Of a stretch of DNA of 64,000 nt, positions 23,916-36,989 are shown one piece after another; the first letter of the stretch is position 1; each line of letters begins with the position of its first letter. The notes under the pieces were generated by a model that saw nothing but the letters and a program-made list of their open reading frames with translations, did not search any database and had not been told where the DNA came from. Where the stretch lies: assembly GCF_032248695.1 (NCBI RefSeq), contig NZ_JAVHXC010000004.1:310001-374000 (forward strand). Reading direction: 5' to 3'. Source of the DNA: Dietzia sp032248695 (GTDB taxonomy: Bacteria > Actinomycetota > Actinomycetes > Mycobacteriales > Mycobacteriaceae). A program made the translations under genes and the position numbers.

Positions 23916-24467
23916 TCAGGCCTCCCGGCGGATCCAGCGCAGCAGCGGCCCGAGGGACACCCGGTCGGTGAGGTCGAGGCCGCCCAGCTCGAGCATGGCC
24001 TCCTCCTCCGGGGTGCGGTCGGTCTTGCGGCGCAGCGCGGCCAGCGCGGTCTTGATCCCGAGCCGCTGCCGGAAACCGAGCTGGTCCGGCGTGACCACCC
24101 CGCGGAGCTGGAAGAGCTTGAGCTCGCGCAGCTGATCGGCGGAGAACTCGCTCGACATCAGCTCGATGCGGGCGTCGTCGGTGACCGGGGTGGGCCCCAC
24201 CATGACCACCGCGACGCGGCGCCCCGCCTCGACGAGGGCCTCCCAGTTGTCGCGGATGAACGCCGAGCCACCCAGCCCGCCGCCGGCGCGCATCCCCGTG
24301 AGCAGGACGACGGTCCCCGCGACGACGAGCTCGGCCGGATCCGCGGCGTCGTGATGGGCGGCACCGGTGTCGAACTCCTCGGCCAGCCACGTCGCGTAGC
24401 GCCTCGCACCGGGATCGTCGTCGTGCAGCACCACCGGCGCCTGCACCCCGCGTGTGTCCTCCGCCAT
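23916..24467 (-). CDS. flavodoxin domain-containing protein
   Basis: 183 residues. The first half alternates beta strands and helices (VVLHDDDPGARRYATWLAEE, VVAGTVVLLTGMRAGGGLGG, RVAVVMVGPTPV), resembling the flavodoxin-like fold of HemG/Flavodoxin_5 proteins. The FMN phosphate loop is weak, so flavin binding is uncertain. The C-terminal third is helical and basic, with LRRKTDRTPEEEAMLE. The ATG at 24467 overlaps the upstream S4 gene's stop (TGATG), so the two are translationally coupled. Confidence 0.6.
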   Translation of the reverse strand: MAEDTRGVQAPVVLHDDDPGARRYATWLAEEFDTGAAHHDAADPAELVVAGTVVLLTGMRAGGGLGGSAFIRDNWEALVEAGRRVAVVMVGPTPVTDDARIELMSSEFSADQLRELKLFQLRGVVTPDQLGFRQRLGIKTALAALRRKTDRTPEEEAMLELGGLDLTDRVSLGPLLRWIRREA

Positions 24468-24766
24468 CAGGTCGCGTCCCGTCCCTCGCGGGCGACGACA
24501 CGCGCCGCCCGTCCACCGATCTCCACCACGTCACCGTCGACCAGCCCGCGGCCGCGGCGGGTGTCGACCTCCCCGTTGACACTGACCGCACCGGAGGCGA
24601 CCGCGTCCTTGGCCTCCGCGCCGGAGTCCAGCAGCGAGGCCAACTTGAGGAACTGCCCGAGCGTGAGCTTGCTGCTCAGGTCACAGTCGACGTCCTCGAC
24701 GGGCGGACCGGCCGGAGGAGGGGTCGCCCGGCCGACCCGTCCCCGTCCTGCGATGTGGCGACTCAT
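24467..24766 (-). CDS. S4-domain RNA-binding protein
   Basis: 99 residues. The S4 core is clear: LTLGQFLKLASLLDSGAEAK, then the DAVASGAVSVNGEVDTRRGR loop and VDGDVVEIGGR. This is the layout of the small YaaA/RlbA-like S4 proteins that bind structured RNA. It begins with a basic MSRHIAGRGRVGR segment. The ATG at 24766 is chosen because the frame upstream runs into the next gene. Coupled downstream to the flavodoxin-like gene. Confidence 0.8.
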   Translation of the reverse strand: MSRHIAGRGRVGRATPPPAGPPVEDVDCDLSSKLTLGQFLKLASLLDSGAEAKDAVASGAVSVNGEVDTRRGRGLVDGDVVEIGGRAARVVAREGRDAT

Positions 24767-24791
24767 ACCGCCGAGCCTATCGGGCGCGACC

Positions 24792-25139
24792 TCACGCCAC
24801 GGGACCCGTCCCGGGCGGCTGCTCCGCGGGCAGCTCGCCGCGGGCACGGCGGGTCACCAGCGCCAGGCCCGTGCCGCCGGCCACGAGCACCGACGCCGCC
24901 AACACCAGCGCGACGGTCTGCACCCCGGACATCCCGAAGGTCGCGTCGCCCTCCGGCTCCTCCACGATCGTCTGCCCGCCCCGGGTCGGCAGCGGCGGCA
25001 GCTCGCTGAGCACCGGGAGCTCGGTTTCCACCTCCCGGACGGCGGGCCCCGGGGGCTGCGCCGACGCCGCCGGCACGCCGAGCAGCGCGACCGTCGCGCT
25101 GAGCGCGGCGATGACACTGGCGGGACGACGGCTGACCAT
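24792..25139 (-). CDS. small exported protein with C-terminal membrane helix
   Basis: 115 residues. It has a signal peptide (SVIAALSATVALLGVPAASA), a short Pro/Leu-rich ectodomain (PVLSELPPLPTRGG), one membrane helix (VQTVALVLAASVLVAGGTGLAL), then VTRRARGELPAEQ. The ectodomain-helix-RR order resembles a decayed sorting signal (FGMSG sits where LPxTG/LAxTG would be), but there is no real motif, so plain membrane anchoring is more likely. Function unknown. The upstream gap to gltD (25140-25252) contains AT-richer promoter-like sequence. Confidence 0.6.
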   Translation of the reverse strand: MVSRRPASVIAALSATVALLGVPAASAQPPGPAVREVETELPVLSELPPLPTRGGQTIVEEPEGDATFGMSGVQTVALVLAASVLVAGGTGLALVTRRARGELPAEQPPGTGPVA

Positions 25140-25252
25140 GGGTGCCTTCCGAGACGGAGGCCGGGCGGCCTACAGACATAGTAGTCCTGATCTTAGGTTC
25201 CATTAAGGTCAGGCGCCACGGGTGCCGCTCGGCCCTCCGCCCCGGGTGATCG

Positions 25253-26717
25253 TCAGCGCTGCGCCACGTCCGTGGGCCGGACCGGCACCGGCAGCGCGGT
25301 CTCCCCCATGAGGAACCGGTCCACCGAGGCGGCGGCCGCACGACCCTCCGCGATCGCCCACACGATCAGGGACTGCCCGCGACCCATGTCCCCGGCCACG
25401 AACACGCCCTCGACGTTGGTGGCGAACGCGTCGTCGCGATCGACGTTCCCGCGCTCGGTGAACTCCACCCCCAGATCCGAGCAGAGCCCGGACTTCTGGG
25501 CACCGGTGAAGCCCATCGCGAGCAGGACCAGGTCGGCCGGGTACTCGAAGTCCGTGCCGGGCACGGGCTCGAAGCGACCGTCGACCATCCGCACCTCGGA
25601 GCCCTTCAGCGCGGTGACGTGGCCGTTCTCGCCCACGAACTCCGCGGTGGAGACGCCGTAGACGCGCTCGCCGTTCTCCTCGTGCGCCGAGGCCGTGCGG
25701 AACATCAGCGGATACATCGGCCACGGGGTCGACGCGGCGCGGGTGGCCGGCGGTTTGGGCATGATCTCGAAGCTCTTGACCGACTTCGCACCCTGGCGGG
25801 TCGCGGTCCCGAGGCAGTCCGCGCCCGTGTCGCCGCCACCGATGATGATGACGTGCTTGTCGCGCGCGTGGATGGCGGGCAGCCCGTCGGCGTCCACGAC
25901 CGGATCACCGACGGCGGCCTTGTTGGCCAGCGGCAGGTACTCCATGGCCTGGTGGATGCCGTCGAGCTCGCGGCCGGGCACCGGCAGGTCGCGACGCATC
26001 GTGGCGCCACCGCACAGCACGACGGCGTCGAACTGCGCCCGCAGCTGGGAGGCGGTGATGTCCTTGCCGACGTTCACCCCGGGGCGGAAGATCGTCCCCT
26101 CGGCCTCCATCTGCGCGAGGCGACGATCGATGACCGCCTTCTCCATCTTGAACTCGGGGATGCCGTAGCGCATGAGCCCGCCGATGCGGTCGTCCCGCTC
26201 GAAGACGGTGACCGAGTGGCCGGCGCGGGTGAGCTGCTGGGCGGCGGCCAGACCGGCGGGGCCCGATCCCACGACCGCGACCGTCTGCCCTGTGCGGAAC
26301 GACGGGATGACCGGGGACATGCCGCCGTCGGCCCACGCGGCCTCGGCGATCTCGACCTCCACCTGCTTGATCGTCACCGGCGGCTGGTTGATGCCGAGGA
26401 CGCAGGAGCCCTCACAGGGGGCCGGGCACAGGCGACCGGTGAACTCCGGGAAGTTGTTGGTCGCGTGCAGCCGGTCGACCGCGTCGTCCCACTTGCCCCG
26501 GTGCACGAGGTCGTTCCACTCGGGGATGATGTTGCCCAGCGGGCAGCCCTGGTGACAGAACGGGACACCGCAGCTCATGCACCGCGAGGCCTGGGTGCGG
26601 ATCGAGTTCTCGGGCAGGACCGTCGACTCGTAGACCTCTTTCCAGTCCATGATCCGCAGGTCGACGGGGCGGCGCTCGGGCAGCTCCCGCTCGGTGTGCT
26701 TGAGAAAGCCCTTCGGG

Positions 26718-26725
<8 letters not shown>
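25253..26725 (-). CDS. gltD: glutamate synthase small subunit
   Basis: 490 residues, the usual GltD length. The N-terminal ferredoxin-like region carries the two cysteine clusters (ASRCMSCGVPFCHQGCPLGN and CPAPCEGSCVLGI) for [4Fe-4S] centres. FAD-binding VAVVGSGPAGLAAAQQL and NADPH-binding IIIGGGDTGADCLG follow, and MGFTGAQ is near the end. It feeds NADPH electrons to GltB. The ATG at 26725 lies 8 bases inside the end of gltB with GGAGGC before it, so the two subunits are translationally coupled. Confidence 0.97.
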
Positions 26726-31319
<4,594 letters not shown>

Positions 31320-31377
31320 GTGTTCGCCTTCGCTTGTCGACGGGCGGACTCCGTGGTGGCTGGAGCACCCGTACTCA

Positions 31378-31409
31378 GAGGACCGAGGTCCTCCGGCCCG
31401 GAAATAATA
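31378..31409 (-). promoter_or_regulatory. gltB promoter and leader hairpin
   Basis: On the minus strand, TATTAT at 31409-31404 is a strong -10 match, giving a leader of roughly 75-80 bases. Just inside that leader is a 7-bp hairpin, GAGGACC (31378-31384) with GGTCCTC (31387-31393). The GC-poor stretch at 31400-31410 stands out from its surroundings. The rest of the 31320-31581 gap shows no gene. Confidence 0.45.
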
Positions 31410-31581
31410 TGGGGAAGGGGGGCAGGTCACACAACTCGGAAAAGTCAAACCGCAGCCGGTGACGTGGGAAGCGGATTCCACCTTGTGAGATTTCTCTCAG
31501 CGCCCCGAGCATTCTCCCAGGCGGGACGACGCCGGTCCCGCGCCTGCGGACCCCTCGCACCCCCCGCGCCTCTCAGCCTCC

Positions 31582-32082
31582 TCACCGACTCGACGGCAGT
31601 GGGGGCAGCGGGATCCCCCGCCGCAGCGGGTCCCCACCCGCGCCTCCGGACCCGGTCAGCGCGATGACCCCGTTGAGCGTCGCCGCCGCCGGGGCGCCGT
31701 CGGCGGGGTCCGGGCCGTCCCCGCGCGGGCCGGGGAGCCCCGGTGGCACGGATGCTCCGGATGCAGAGGACTCTTCGCCCGACCCGGACCCGCCCGGGGC
31801 CGGGTCACCCGGGTCCGGGGCCGCGCGCCCCTCCGCCGCCGGGGCGTCGGCGGGGTCGATGACCGAGCCCGCGTCCTCCAGGTCTCCGGCCACGTCCGGC
31901 AGGGCCTCGTCCAGCGCGCCGACCCCGGGCCCCACGAGGAGCCCCCATCCGGACGCCATCTCGGCTCCGACGCCCAGGGACCCGGTCTGCGCCACCGCGG
32001 GCGCCCACACCGAGGCGACACCCAGGACCGCGATGCCGCCGGCCGCGGCGAGTCGCCGGGGAAGAGAACTGCGGATCGTCAT
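31582..32082 (-). CDS. secreted Gly-Ser protein E
   Basis: 166 residues. It has a signal peptide (LAAAGGIAVLGVASVWAPAV, cleaved near AVAQ) and the mature part starts TGSLGVGAEMASGWGLLVGP. A DAGSVIDP motif, an acidic Pro/Ser/Gly-rich linker and a C-terminal LTGSGGAGGDPLRRG follow. No domain is recognised. It is placed with the other GSLG-style exported proteins because GSLG directly follows the cleavage site. A CRP/GlxR-like site lies about 90 bases upstream of the ATG at 32082. Confidence 0.65.
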   Translation of the reverse strand: MTIRSSLPRRLAAAGGIAVLGVASVWAPAVAQTGSLGVGAEMASGWGLLVGPGVGALDEALPDVAGDLEDAGSVIDPADAPAAEGRAAPDPGDPAPGGSGSGEESSASGASVPPGLPGPRGDGPDPADGAPAAATLNGVIALTGSGGAGGDPLRRGIPLPPLPSSR

Positions 32083-32165
32083 GGCCGTCTCGATTCTGCT
32101 CACAGCCCCCGGGGTGGATGCGGGCACCACCGGGGAGGCGCGGTCCGCCCCGCTTCTCACCCTAC

Positions 32166-32181
32166 TGTTATCCAGATCACA
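32166..32181. promoter_or_regulatory. CRP/GlxR-like site
   Basis: On the minus strand it reads TGTGATCTGGATAACA, which matches the corynebacterial GlxR consensus TGTGANNTANNTCACA at all but two of the fixed positions. It sits about 90 bases upstream of secreted protein E and about 130 upstream of the divergent DUF4921 gene. The 10-mer TCCAGATCAC inside it recurs at 11212-11221, about 85 bases upstream of secreted protein A. Confidence 0.45.
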
Positions 32182-32308
32182 GTTCCAGGGCCATTCGAGA
32201 ACCGGTTCCGCAACCCCCGGCGACTGTCGGCCTCCGCCGCCGGCGGCGCGTGGGCACACCTCGTCGTCGTCACCTCCGATGTCGTACCGACCCCCTAGGC
32301 TCACCCGC

Positions 32309-33667
32309 GTGACCACACCACCCCGGCCCTCCGGCGGCGACCCGGACCCGCCGCTGCGCCGCATGGCCGACGGGACCGTCAAACAGGTCAACCCGTTCAC
32401 CGGCACGCAGGTGTGGACCGTGCCCGGGCGCGCCCACCGGCCGATCGAGCACGCGCCCGGCAGGGTCGTCGCGGTGGACCCCACCCAGCCGGAAGCGCAC
32501 TGCGCGTTCTGCGTGACCCGCCTGCTCGAGACCACCCCGGAGAAGGCACGGCTGGTCCGCGACGGCGACGCGTGGACCGTTCTCGACCGGGTCCCGGCCG
32601 ACGAGCTCGACGCCACGACGCCCGAGTTCCGGCTGTTCGGCAACCTCTTCGAGATCGTCTCGCTCGACTACTGGAGGTCCGTGCACGGTTACCGGATGCC
32701 CGCCCGGGCCGCCGCCCACCAGCGGTCCTACCTGTCCACGCCGGCCGGGGTGGCGCACGTCCGCGCCCTCCTGGACACCCGCGCCGCCGCCCGGGGCGCC
32801 AGCGCGACCACCAAGACCGGCGAGGCTCCGGACGCCACCGCCCTGGCCGAGCGTTCGCGGAGCTTCTTCGGCGGCTGCCACGACGTGGTCGTCGCGCGCC
32901 GGCACCTCGTCGACGGCGCCACGACCAGCGACCGTCACGCCGCCGCCGGCGACCTCACGCCCGACGAGCACGAGCAGTTCACCGCCTTCACCGTGCGCGC
33001 CATGCGGAACCTGTACCTCGACAACCCACACGCGGCGTACGTATCGGTCTTCCAGAACTGGCTCGCCCCGGCAGGAGCGTCCTTCGCGCACCTGCACAAG
33101 CAGCTCGTGGCGATCGACGAGGTCCCCGCCAAGACCGCGCGCGAGCTGTCCGCCCTGGCGCTCGACCCGCACCTCTACACCCGACTCGGCGTGGACCACG
33201 CCGCGGAGGAGGGGCTCGTCCTGGCCGCCAACCGGCACGCGGTCGCCGTGGTCGGGGTCGGGCACCGCCACCCCGCGATGGTCGTCTACTCCCGGTCGGC
33301 GGCCTGCGCCCCCTGGGACCACTCGGCCGACGAACTGCGCGGGGTCTCCGACCTGCTCCACGCCTGCCACGCCGCCACCGGGCCGCTGGTCCCGTGCAAC
33401 GAGGAGTGGCACACCCTCCCACCGGGGCCCGGCCGTGAGGGCGCCGCCATGCCGTGGCGGATCGTGCTCAAGTGGCGCATCGCCACCCCCGCCGGGTTCG
33501 AGGGCGCCACCGGGATCCACGTCAACACGATCGACCCGTGGGCCCTGCGGGACCGCGTGGCCCCGCGGCTGAGGGAGTTGCGGGCGACCGGTCGCATCGC
33601 TCCCATGGCGCTGGGTGAGGAGTGCGGTGACGTGCGCGGGTCGCTGCGCTACGCGGGTGAAGGGTGA
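32309..33667 (+). CDS. DUF4921 family protein (GalT/HIT-like)
   Basis: 452 residues from GTG 32309. It resembles galactose-1-phosphate uridylyltransferase/HIT proteins: a CAFC pair (HCAFCVTRL) like the zinc site, NPHAAYVSVFQNW, then SFAHLHKQLVAID with the HxHxQ-type catalytic triad region. DUF4921 is the name I associate with this arrangement in actinobacteria. A nucleotidyl or nucleoside-phosphate transferase activity is likely, but the substrate is unknown. No signal peptide. The gene is divergent from secreted protein E. Confidence 0.72.
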   Translation: MTTPPRPSGGDPDPPLRRMADGTVKQVNPFTGTQVWTVPGRAHRPIEHAPGRVVAVDPTQPEAHCAFCVTRLLETTPEKARLVRDGDAWTVLDRVPADELDATTPEFRLFGNLFEIVSLDYWRSVHGYRMPARAAAHQRSYLSTPAGVAHVRALLDTRAAARGASATTKTGEAPDATALAERSRSFFGGCHDVVVARRHLVDGATTSDRHAAAGDLTPDEHEQFTAFTVRAMRNLYLDNPHAAYVSVFQNWLAPAGASFAHLHKQLVAIDEVPAKTARELSALALDPHLYTRLGVDHAAEEGLVLAANRHAVAVVGVGHRHPAMVVYSRSAACAPWDHSADELRGVSDLLHACHAATGPLVPCNEEWHTLPPGPGREGAAMPWRIVLKWRIATPAGFEGATGIHVNTIDPWALRDRVAPRLRELRATGRIAPMALGEECGDVRGSLRYAGEG

Positions 33668-33724
33668 TCCCCTGGCCACCCCGGGCGACATCGCGGCCGC
33701 TGCGGTGCCGCGACCGGCGGGATC

Positions 33725-34318
33725 TTAAAGCGCGCGGGGACGTGCGATCGACGGCGTCGTGGCCGGAGCGGGGACCGCGCGGAACGAGGCGATCGGGGTG
33801 ATCGAGGAGGGGGATGTGACGGGAGCCGAGGTGGCCTCCCGGATTCCGGGCACCGACGCGGGGATCACGACCGGCACCGTCAGCGACGGATCGAGGAGCA
33901 TGGCGGTGGGTGTCTCCTCGGTCCCGCCGTTGATGCTGCGACACAGCTCGAACGCGTCCTCGTCCCGCCAGATGTTGACCCAGTGGACCTCCAAGCCCTC
34001 ACGGCTCGCGCGCCTGCGCAGGGCCGCGGAGTACGGACAACCCGGCCGCCACAGCACCACCACCGCGTTGCGCGCGGTGGCCAGGGTGCGCACGGCCTGC
34101 AGCGGCTCGTGCCCGGTCGCCCGCAGCGGGGAGTTCCACAGCGCCACGATCACCGAGCCGACCACCACCACGAGCGCGAGCAGCGCGCCGTGCCCGAATC
34201 CGACCAGCATCCACGCGATCGCACAGCCCACCGCCAGTACGGCGGCGGGGCCGAACCAGTGGCCTGGGCTGAGCTCCCGCCCGGCCCGTGCGAATGGGTG
34301 GGTCACGCGCACGACCAT
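33725..34318 (-). CDS. membrane-anchored glutaredoxin-like protein (CPYS)
   Basis: 197 residues. Two adjacent N-terminal membrane helices (WFGPAAVLAVGCAIAWMLVG and ALLALVVVVGSVIVALWN) precede a glutaredoxin-like domain: VVVLWRPGCPYSAALRRRA holds a CPYS site, and HWVNIWRDEDA and the later TPTAML, a variant of the cis-proline TVP motif, fit the fold. Only one active-site cysteine remains, as in monothiol glutaredoxins. The C-terminal ~35 residues are Pro/Ala/Ser-rich. It probably faces the cytoplasm and may act with mycothiol. The start at 34318 is one choice; a GTG at 34306 is possible. Confidence 0.65.
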   Translation of the reverse strand: MVVRVTHPFARAGRELSPGHWFGPAAVLAVGCAIAWMLVGFGHGALLALVVVVGSVIVALWNSPLRATGHEPLQAVRTLATARNAVVVLWRPGCPYSAALRRRASREGLEVHWVNIWRDEDAFELCRSINGGTEETPTAMLLDPSLTVPVVIPASVPGIREATSAPVTSPSSITPIASFRAVPAPATTPSIARPRAL

Positions 34319-34383
34319 ACGCCCCCCGATCCCGAGCGTGGGGTGCGGTTCCCCACATTTGTGATCCGGCAACGACTTTCCGC

Positions 34384-35931
34384 TCACGCCCACGGCAACG
34401 GACCGAACTCGCGCGCGGCCCACCGCCGGACGGCGTCGCGGTCCCGGACGTCGAGCCCGGTCGTGTCGACCTCGACCGCGTCCGGCCACGCCGCCCGGCC
34501 CGCCAGCTGGGCGCGCACCACCTCCACCGTCGCCTCGGACGGGTCCGAACCCGCGCGCGCCCGCTCGGCGACCCGCCTGACCAACTCCCCCTCCGGCGCC
34601 GTGCACGAGACCTCCACCAACTCGGCGTGCGCGTCGGCGGCCACCGTCTCCGCCTCCGCCCGGCGCCTCGGCTCGAGCCACGTCGCGTCCAGCACCACGC
34701 TGCACCCCGCCGCCAACGCTGCCGACGCCCGCGCGAGCATCTCGTCGTACACCGCCTGCACCGACCCCGCCGAATACCTGTCCCGCCGGTCCCCGTCCGG
34801 CCCGACGGGGCCGACGCCGGCCGCCCCCACCTCCGCCCGCACCACGTCCGAGCGCCACAACCGCGCCGCCAGCGCCTCGGCCAGCGGCGCCGCCAGCGTC
34901 GACTTCCCCGACCCCGACACCCCGCCCACCAGCACCAGGCGCACCCGCCCCCGCAGCAACGAGTCGACCGCCAGGTCCGCCAGCTCCAGGGCGCGGCGCG
35001 CATCGGCGCGCCCACCGTCGCCGTCCGCCGCCTGCTCGGCGCGGATCGCCGTGACCTTGGACCGGACCAGCGCGCGGTACCCGATGTAGTGGTGCACCAA
35101 CGACGCCGGGGCGTCGTCGCCCGAGATCTCGCGATAGGCCTCGAGGAGGACGACAGCGAGGTCCCGCGCCCCCAGGGAGTCGAGGTCCATGGCCAGGAAC
35201 CCGATGTCCAGCATCGCGTCGCCGTACCTGAGCCGATCGTCGAACTCGAGGCAGTCGATCACCCGCGGCCCGTCGTCGGTGAGGTAGACGTCGGCGGCCA
35301 GCAGGTCCCCGTGCCCGTCCACGATGCGGCCGTCCGCCACCCGCGACTCCAGCAGCCGGGTGCGTCCGCGCAGGTACGCCGTGGCGAGCGCCTCGATGTC
35401 GTCGACGATCTCCGGCGCGTCCCGCCCCACCCCGAGACGGCGCAGATGCTCGAGCGACTCCGCCCACAGCCGGGCGACGGCCGCCGGGGACCCGGCCGCG
35501 TCGACCACCGCCGAGCGGGCGCCGGCGGCGTGCAACGCGCCGATCTGCCGGGCCACCTCGCCCACGCCCGCCACGATGTCCGTATCGCCGCCCCCGGGAT
35601 CGCCGCGCTCCCGCGTGCGGACGAGGGAGGCGAGGCTCCGGTGCGCGGGCAGCCGGCGCATCCGCACGACGTGCTCGATCACCTCGCCGTCGGGCCCCAC
35701 CACCTCCAACACGCCGGTGTACACGTCCGGGGCGAGCCGGCTGTTGAGCGCGACCTCACGGCGACTCTGTTCTCCCCTGGCCGCGACGGAGGTGTTGTCG
35801 AGGAACCCGAGGTCGACCGGTTTGCGGATCTTGTGAGCCTCGTCACCCCAGAGGAAGATGAGCGCGCTGTGCGTCTCCACCACCACCGGCGGACCGGGCG
35901 GCGGCGCACCGACGGGGGCGTGGTGGTCCAT
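34384..35931 (-). CDS. APH-like kinase fused to P-loop ATPase
   Basis: 515 residues. The N-terminal half resembles aminoglycoside phosphotransferase-like kinases, with HKIRKPVDLGFLD, the catalytic loop VDGHGDLLAADVYL and VIDCLEF as the metal-binding DFG equivalent. The C-terminal ~170 residues form a P-loop kinase/ATPase with GGVSGSGKSTLAAPLAEAL and a Walker B-like VVLDATW. This two-domain protein is common in proteobacteria and actinobacteria and its substrate is not known. It need not confer drug resistance. The ATG at 35931 is the first in frame. Confidence 0.78.
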   Translation of the reverse strand: MDHHAPVGAPPPGPPVVVETHSALIFLWGDEAHKIRKPVDLGFLDNTSVAARGEQSRREVALNSRLAPDVYTGVLEVVGPDGEVIEHVVRMRRLPAHRSLASLVRTRERGDPGGGDTDIVAGVGEVARQIGALHAAGARSAVVDAAGSPAAVARLWAESLEHLRRLGVGRDAPEIVDDIEALATAYLRGRTRLLESRVADGRIVDGHGDLLAADVYLTDDGPRVIDCLEFDDRLRYGDAMLDIGFLAMDLDSLGARDLAVVLLEAYREISGDDAPASLVHHYIGYRALVRSKVTAIRAEQAADGDGGRADARRALELADLAVDSLLRGRVRLVLVGGVSGSGKSTLAAPLAEALAARLWRSDVVRAEVGAAGVGPVGPDGDRRDRYSAGSVQAVYDEMLARASAALAAGCSVVLDATWLEPRRRAEAETVAADAHAELVEVSCTAPEGELVRRVAERARAGSDPSEATVEVVRAQLAGRAAWPDAVEVDTTGLDVRDRDAVRRWAAREFGPLPWA

Positions 35932-36049
35932 GGACCCAGCCTAGGCAGGCATGACGCGCGACACACCGGACCCGGACCCGGTGGAACCCGAGCTGAGAAC
36001 CAGCGGTGACCGGAGTGTTACCTCACGGATCTCTCAGGGTCCGGACCCC

Positions 36050-36077
36050 TTGCGGATGTGTACACCGCTTGTAGTGT
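36050..36077 (+). promoter_or_regulatory. candidate promoter of secreted protein F
   Basis: TTGCGG (36050-36055) and TAGTGT (36072-36077), 16 bases apart, would start transcription near 36084, about 70 bases before the ATG. Just upstream, 36015-36034 contains GTGTTACCTCACGGATCT, loosely similar to the GTTAC/GATCT words near other Gly-Ser genes. Confidence 0.35.
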
Positions 36078-36152
36078 CGCCGACGCACCTCGCTCCGACC
36101 GGGGTGTCCGCGATGAAAGACATCGGGGTCGATGCAGATCGGAGAGTTCTCC

Positions 36153-36869
36153 ATGACGAACACCCACCGCAAGACCACCCACCGCACCACCGCGAAGATC
36201 GCCGCCGTCAGCGCGTTCGGTATCGGTGCCGCCATCGCGCTCCCGGGCCTCGCCGCCGCGCAGCCCACCGACGCCCCCGCCGACCCCACGGCCAGCCTCG
36301 CCGAGATCGCCGGTGAGGACGGCAGCCTCGAGGGCGCCCTGAACACCGACCTCGGCGTCGACCTCGGCAGCCTCACCCTCAACCTCAACCTCGGCGCCGA
36401 GACCCCCACCCCGGGCTCGGTCGAGCTCGGCAGCCTCGGGGTCTCCCCGAACACCGGCAGCGAGATCATCGACGGCGGCGGCCCGGCCGGCGGCTCGCTC
36501 GGCTCCGACGAGGCCGAGACCCAGACCGGCGCGGCCACGGGCGAGGCGCCCGCCGGCTCGCTGGACCTCGGCTCGCTCGGCAGCAGCGAGGAGCCCACGG
36601 ACGAGACCGAGACCGGTGCGGCCACCGGTGAGGCCCCCGCCGGCTCGCTCGGCTCCGGTGGCGAGGCCACCGAGGACGACACCACGACCGAGGCGCCCGC
36701 CGCCGACGAGGGCGAGACCGGCTCGCTGAGCGGCTCGCTCGCCGGCCTGAGCTCCGGTGCCGAGGACGACACCACCGGTGACACGCCCGCCGACGAGACC
36801 GACGACGCCACCACCGGCGGCGCCGGCCTGAACGTCGACGCCGGCATCGCCGCCGGCTCGCTGGGCTGA
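36153..36869 (+). CDS. secreted Gly-Ser repeat protein F
   Basis: 238 residues. ATG 36153 is preferred to 36132 because GGAGAG lies 6 bases before it. The signal peptide (IAAVSAFGIGAAIALPGLAA, cleaved near AAAQ) is followed by GSLTLNLNLG, GSVELGSLGV and repeats. TGAATGEAPAGSL occurs twice and GSLSGSLAGLSSG near the end; linkers are acidic (ETETG, EDDTT). The protein ends GLNVDAGIAAGSLG with no anchor. Composition is Gly/Ser/Thr/Glu/Asp-rich and no known domain is seen. It is flanked by its own promoter and a very strong terminator, so it is probably well expressed. Confidence 0.8.
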   Translation: MTNTHRKTTHRTTAKIAAVSAFGIGAAIALPGLAAAQPTDAPADPTASLAEIAGEDGSLEGALNTDLGVDLGSLTLNLNLGAETPTPGSVELGSLGVSPNTGSEIIDGGGPAGGSLGSDEAETQTGAATGEAPAGSLDLGSLGSSEEPTDETETGAATGEAPAGSLGSGGEATEDDTTTEAPAADEGETGSLSGSLAGLSSGAEDDTTGDTPADETDDATTGGAGLNVDAGIAAGSLG

Positions 36870-36910
36870 TCACCCCCGGCTGACACCCGGCGCAGCGGAT
36901 GCGCCTTCCG

Positions 36911-36950
36911 GGCCCGGGATCGCGACCCTCCCCCGTCGCGATCCCGGGCC
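36911..36950 (+). terminator. strong hairpin terminator after protein F
   Basis: A 16-bp perfect stem, GGCCCGGGATCGCGAC (36911-36926) with GTCGCGATCCCGGGCC (36935-36950), and an 8-base pyrimidine loop. It isolates secreted protein F from glycerate kinase. Confidence 0.9.
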
Positions 36951-36989
36951 GTCGTGTGTCCCCGGACACTCATGGGGGATGATGCACGC

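Noticed and set aside
24792..25139. LPxTG-like sorting signal in the small exported protein
   Set aside because: The sequence before the helix is FGMSG, with neither LPxTG nor LAxTG. A simple membrane anchor is more likely.
34384..35931. Aminoglycoside resistance determinant
   Set aside because: The kinase half is only APH-like in fold and is fused to a P-loop domain found in housekeeping contexts. Nothing in the neighbourhood suggests resistance.
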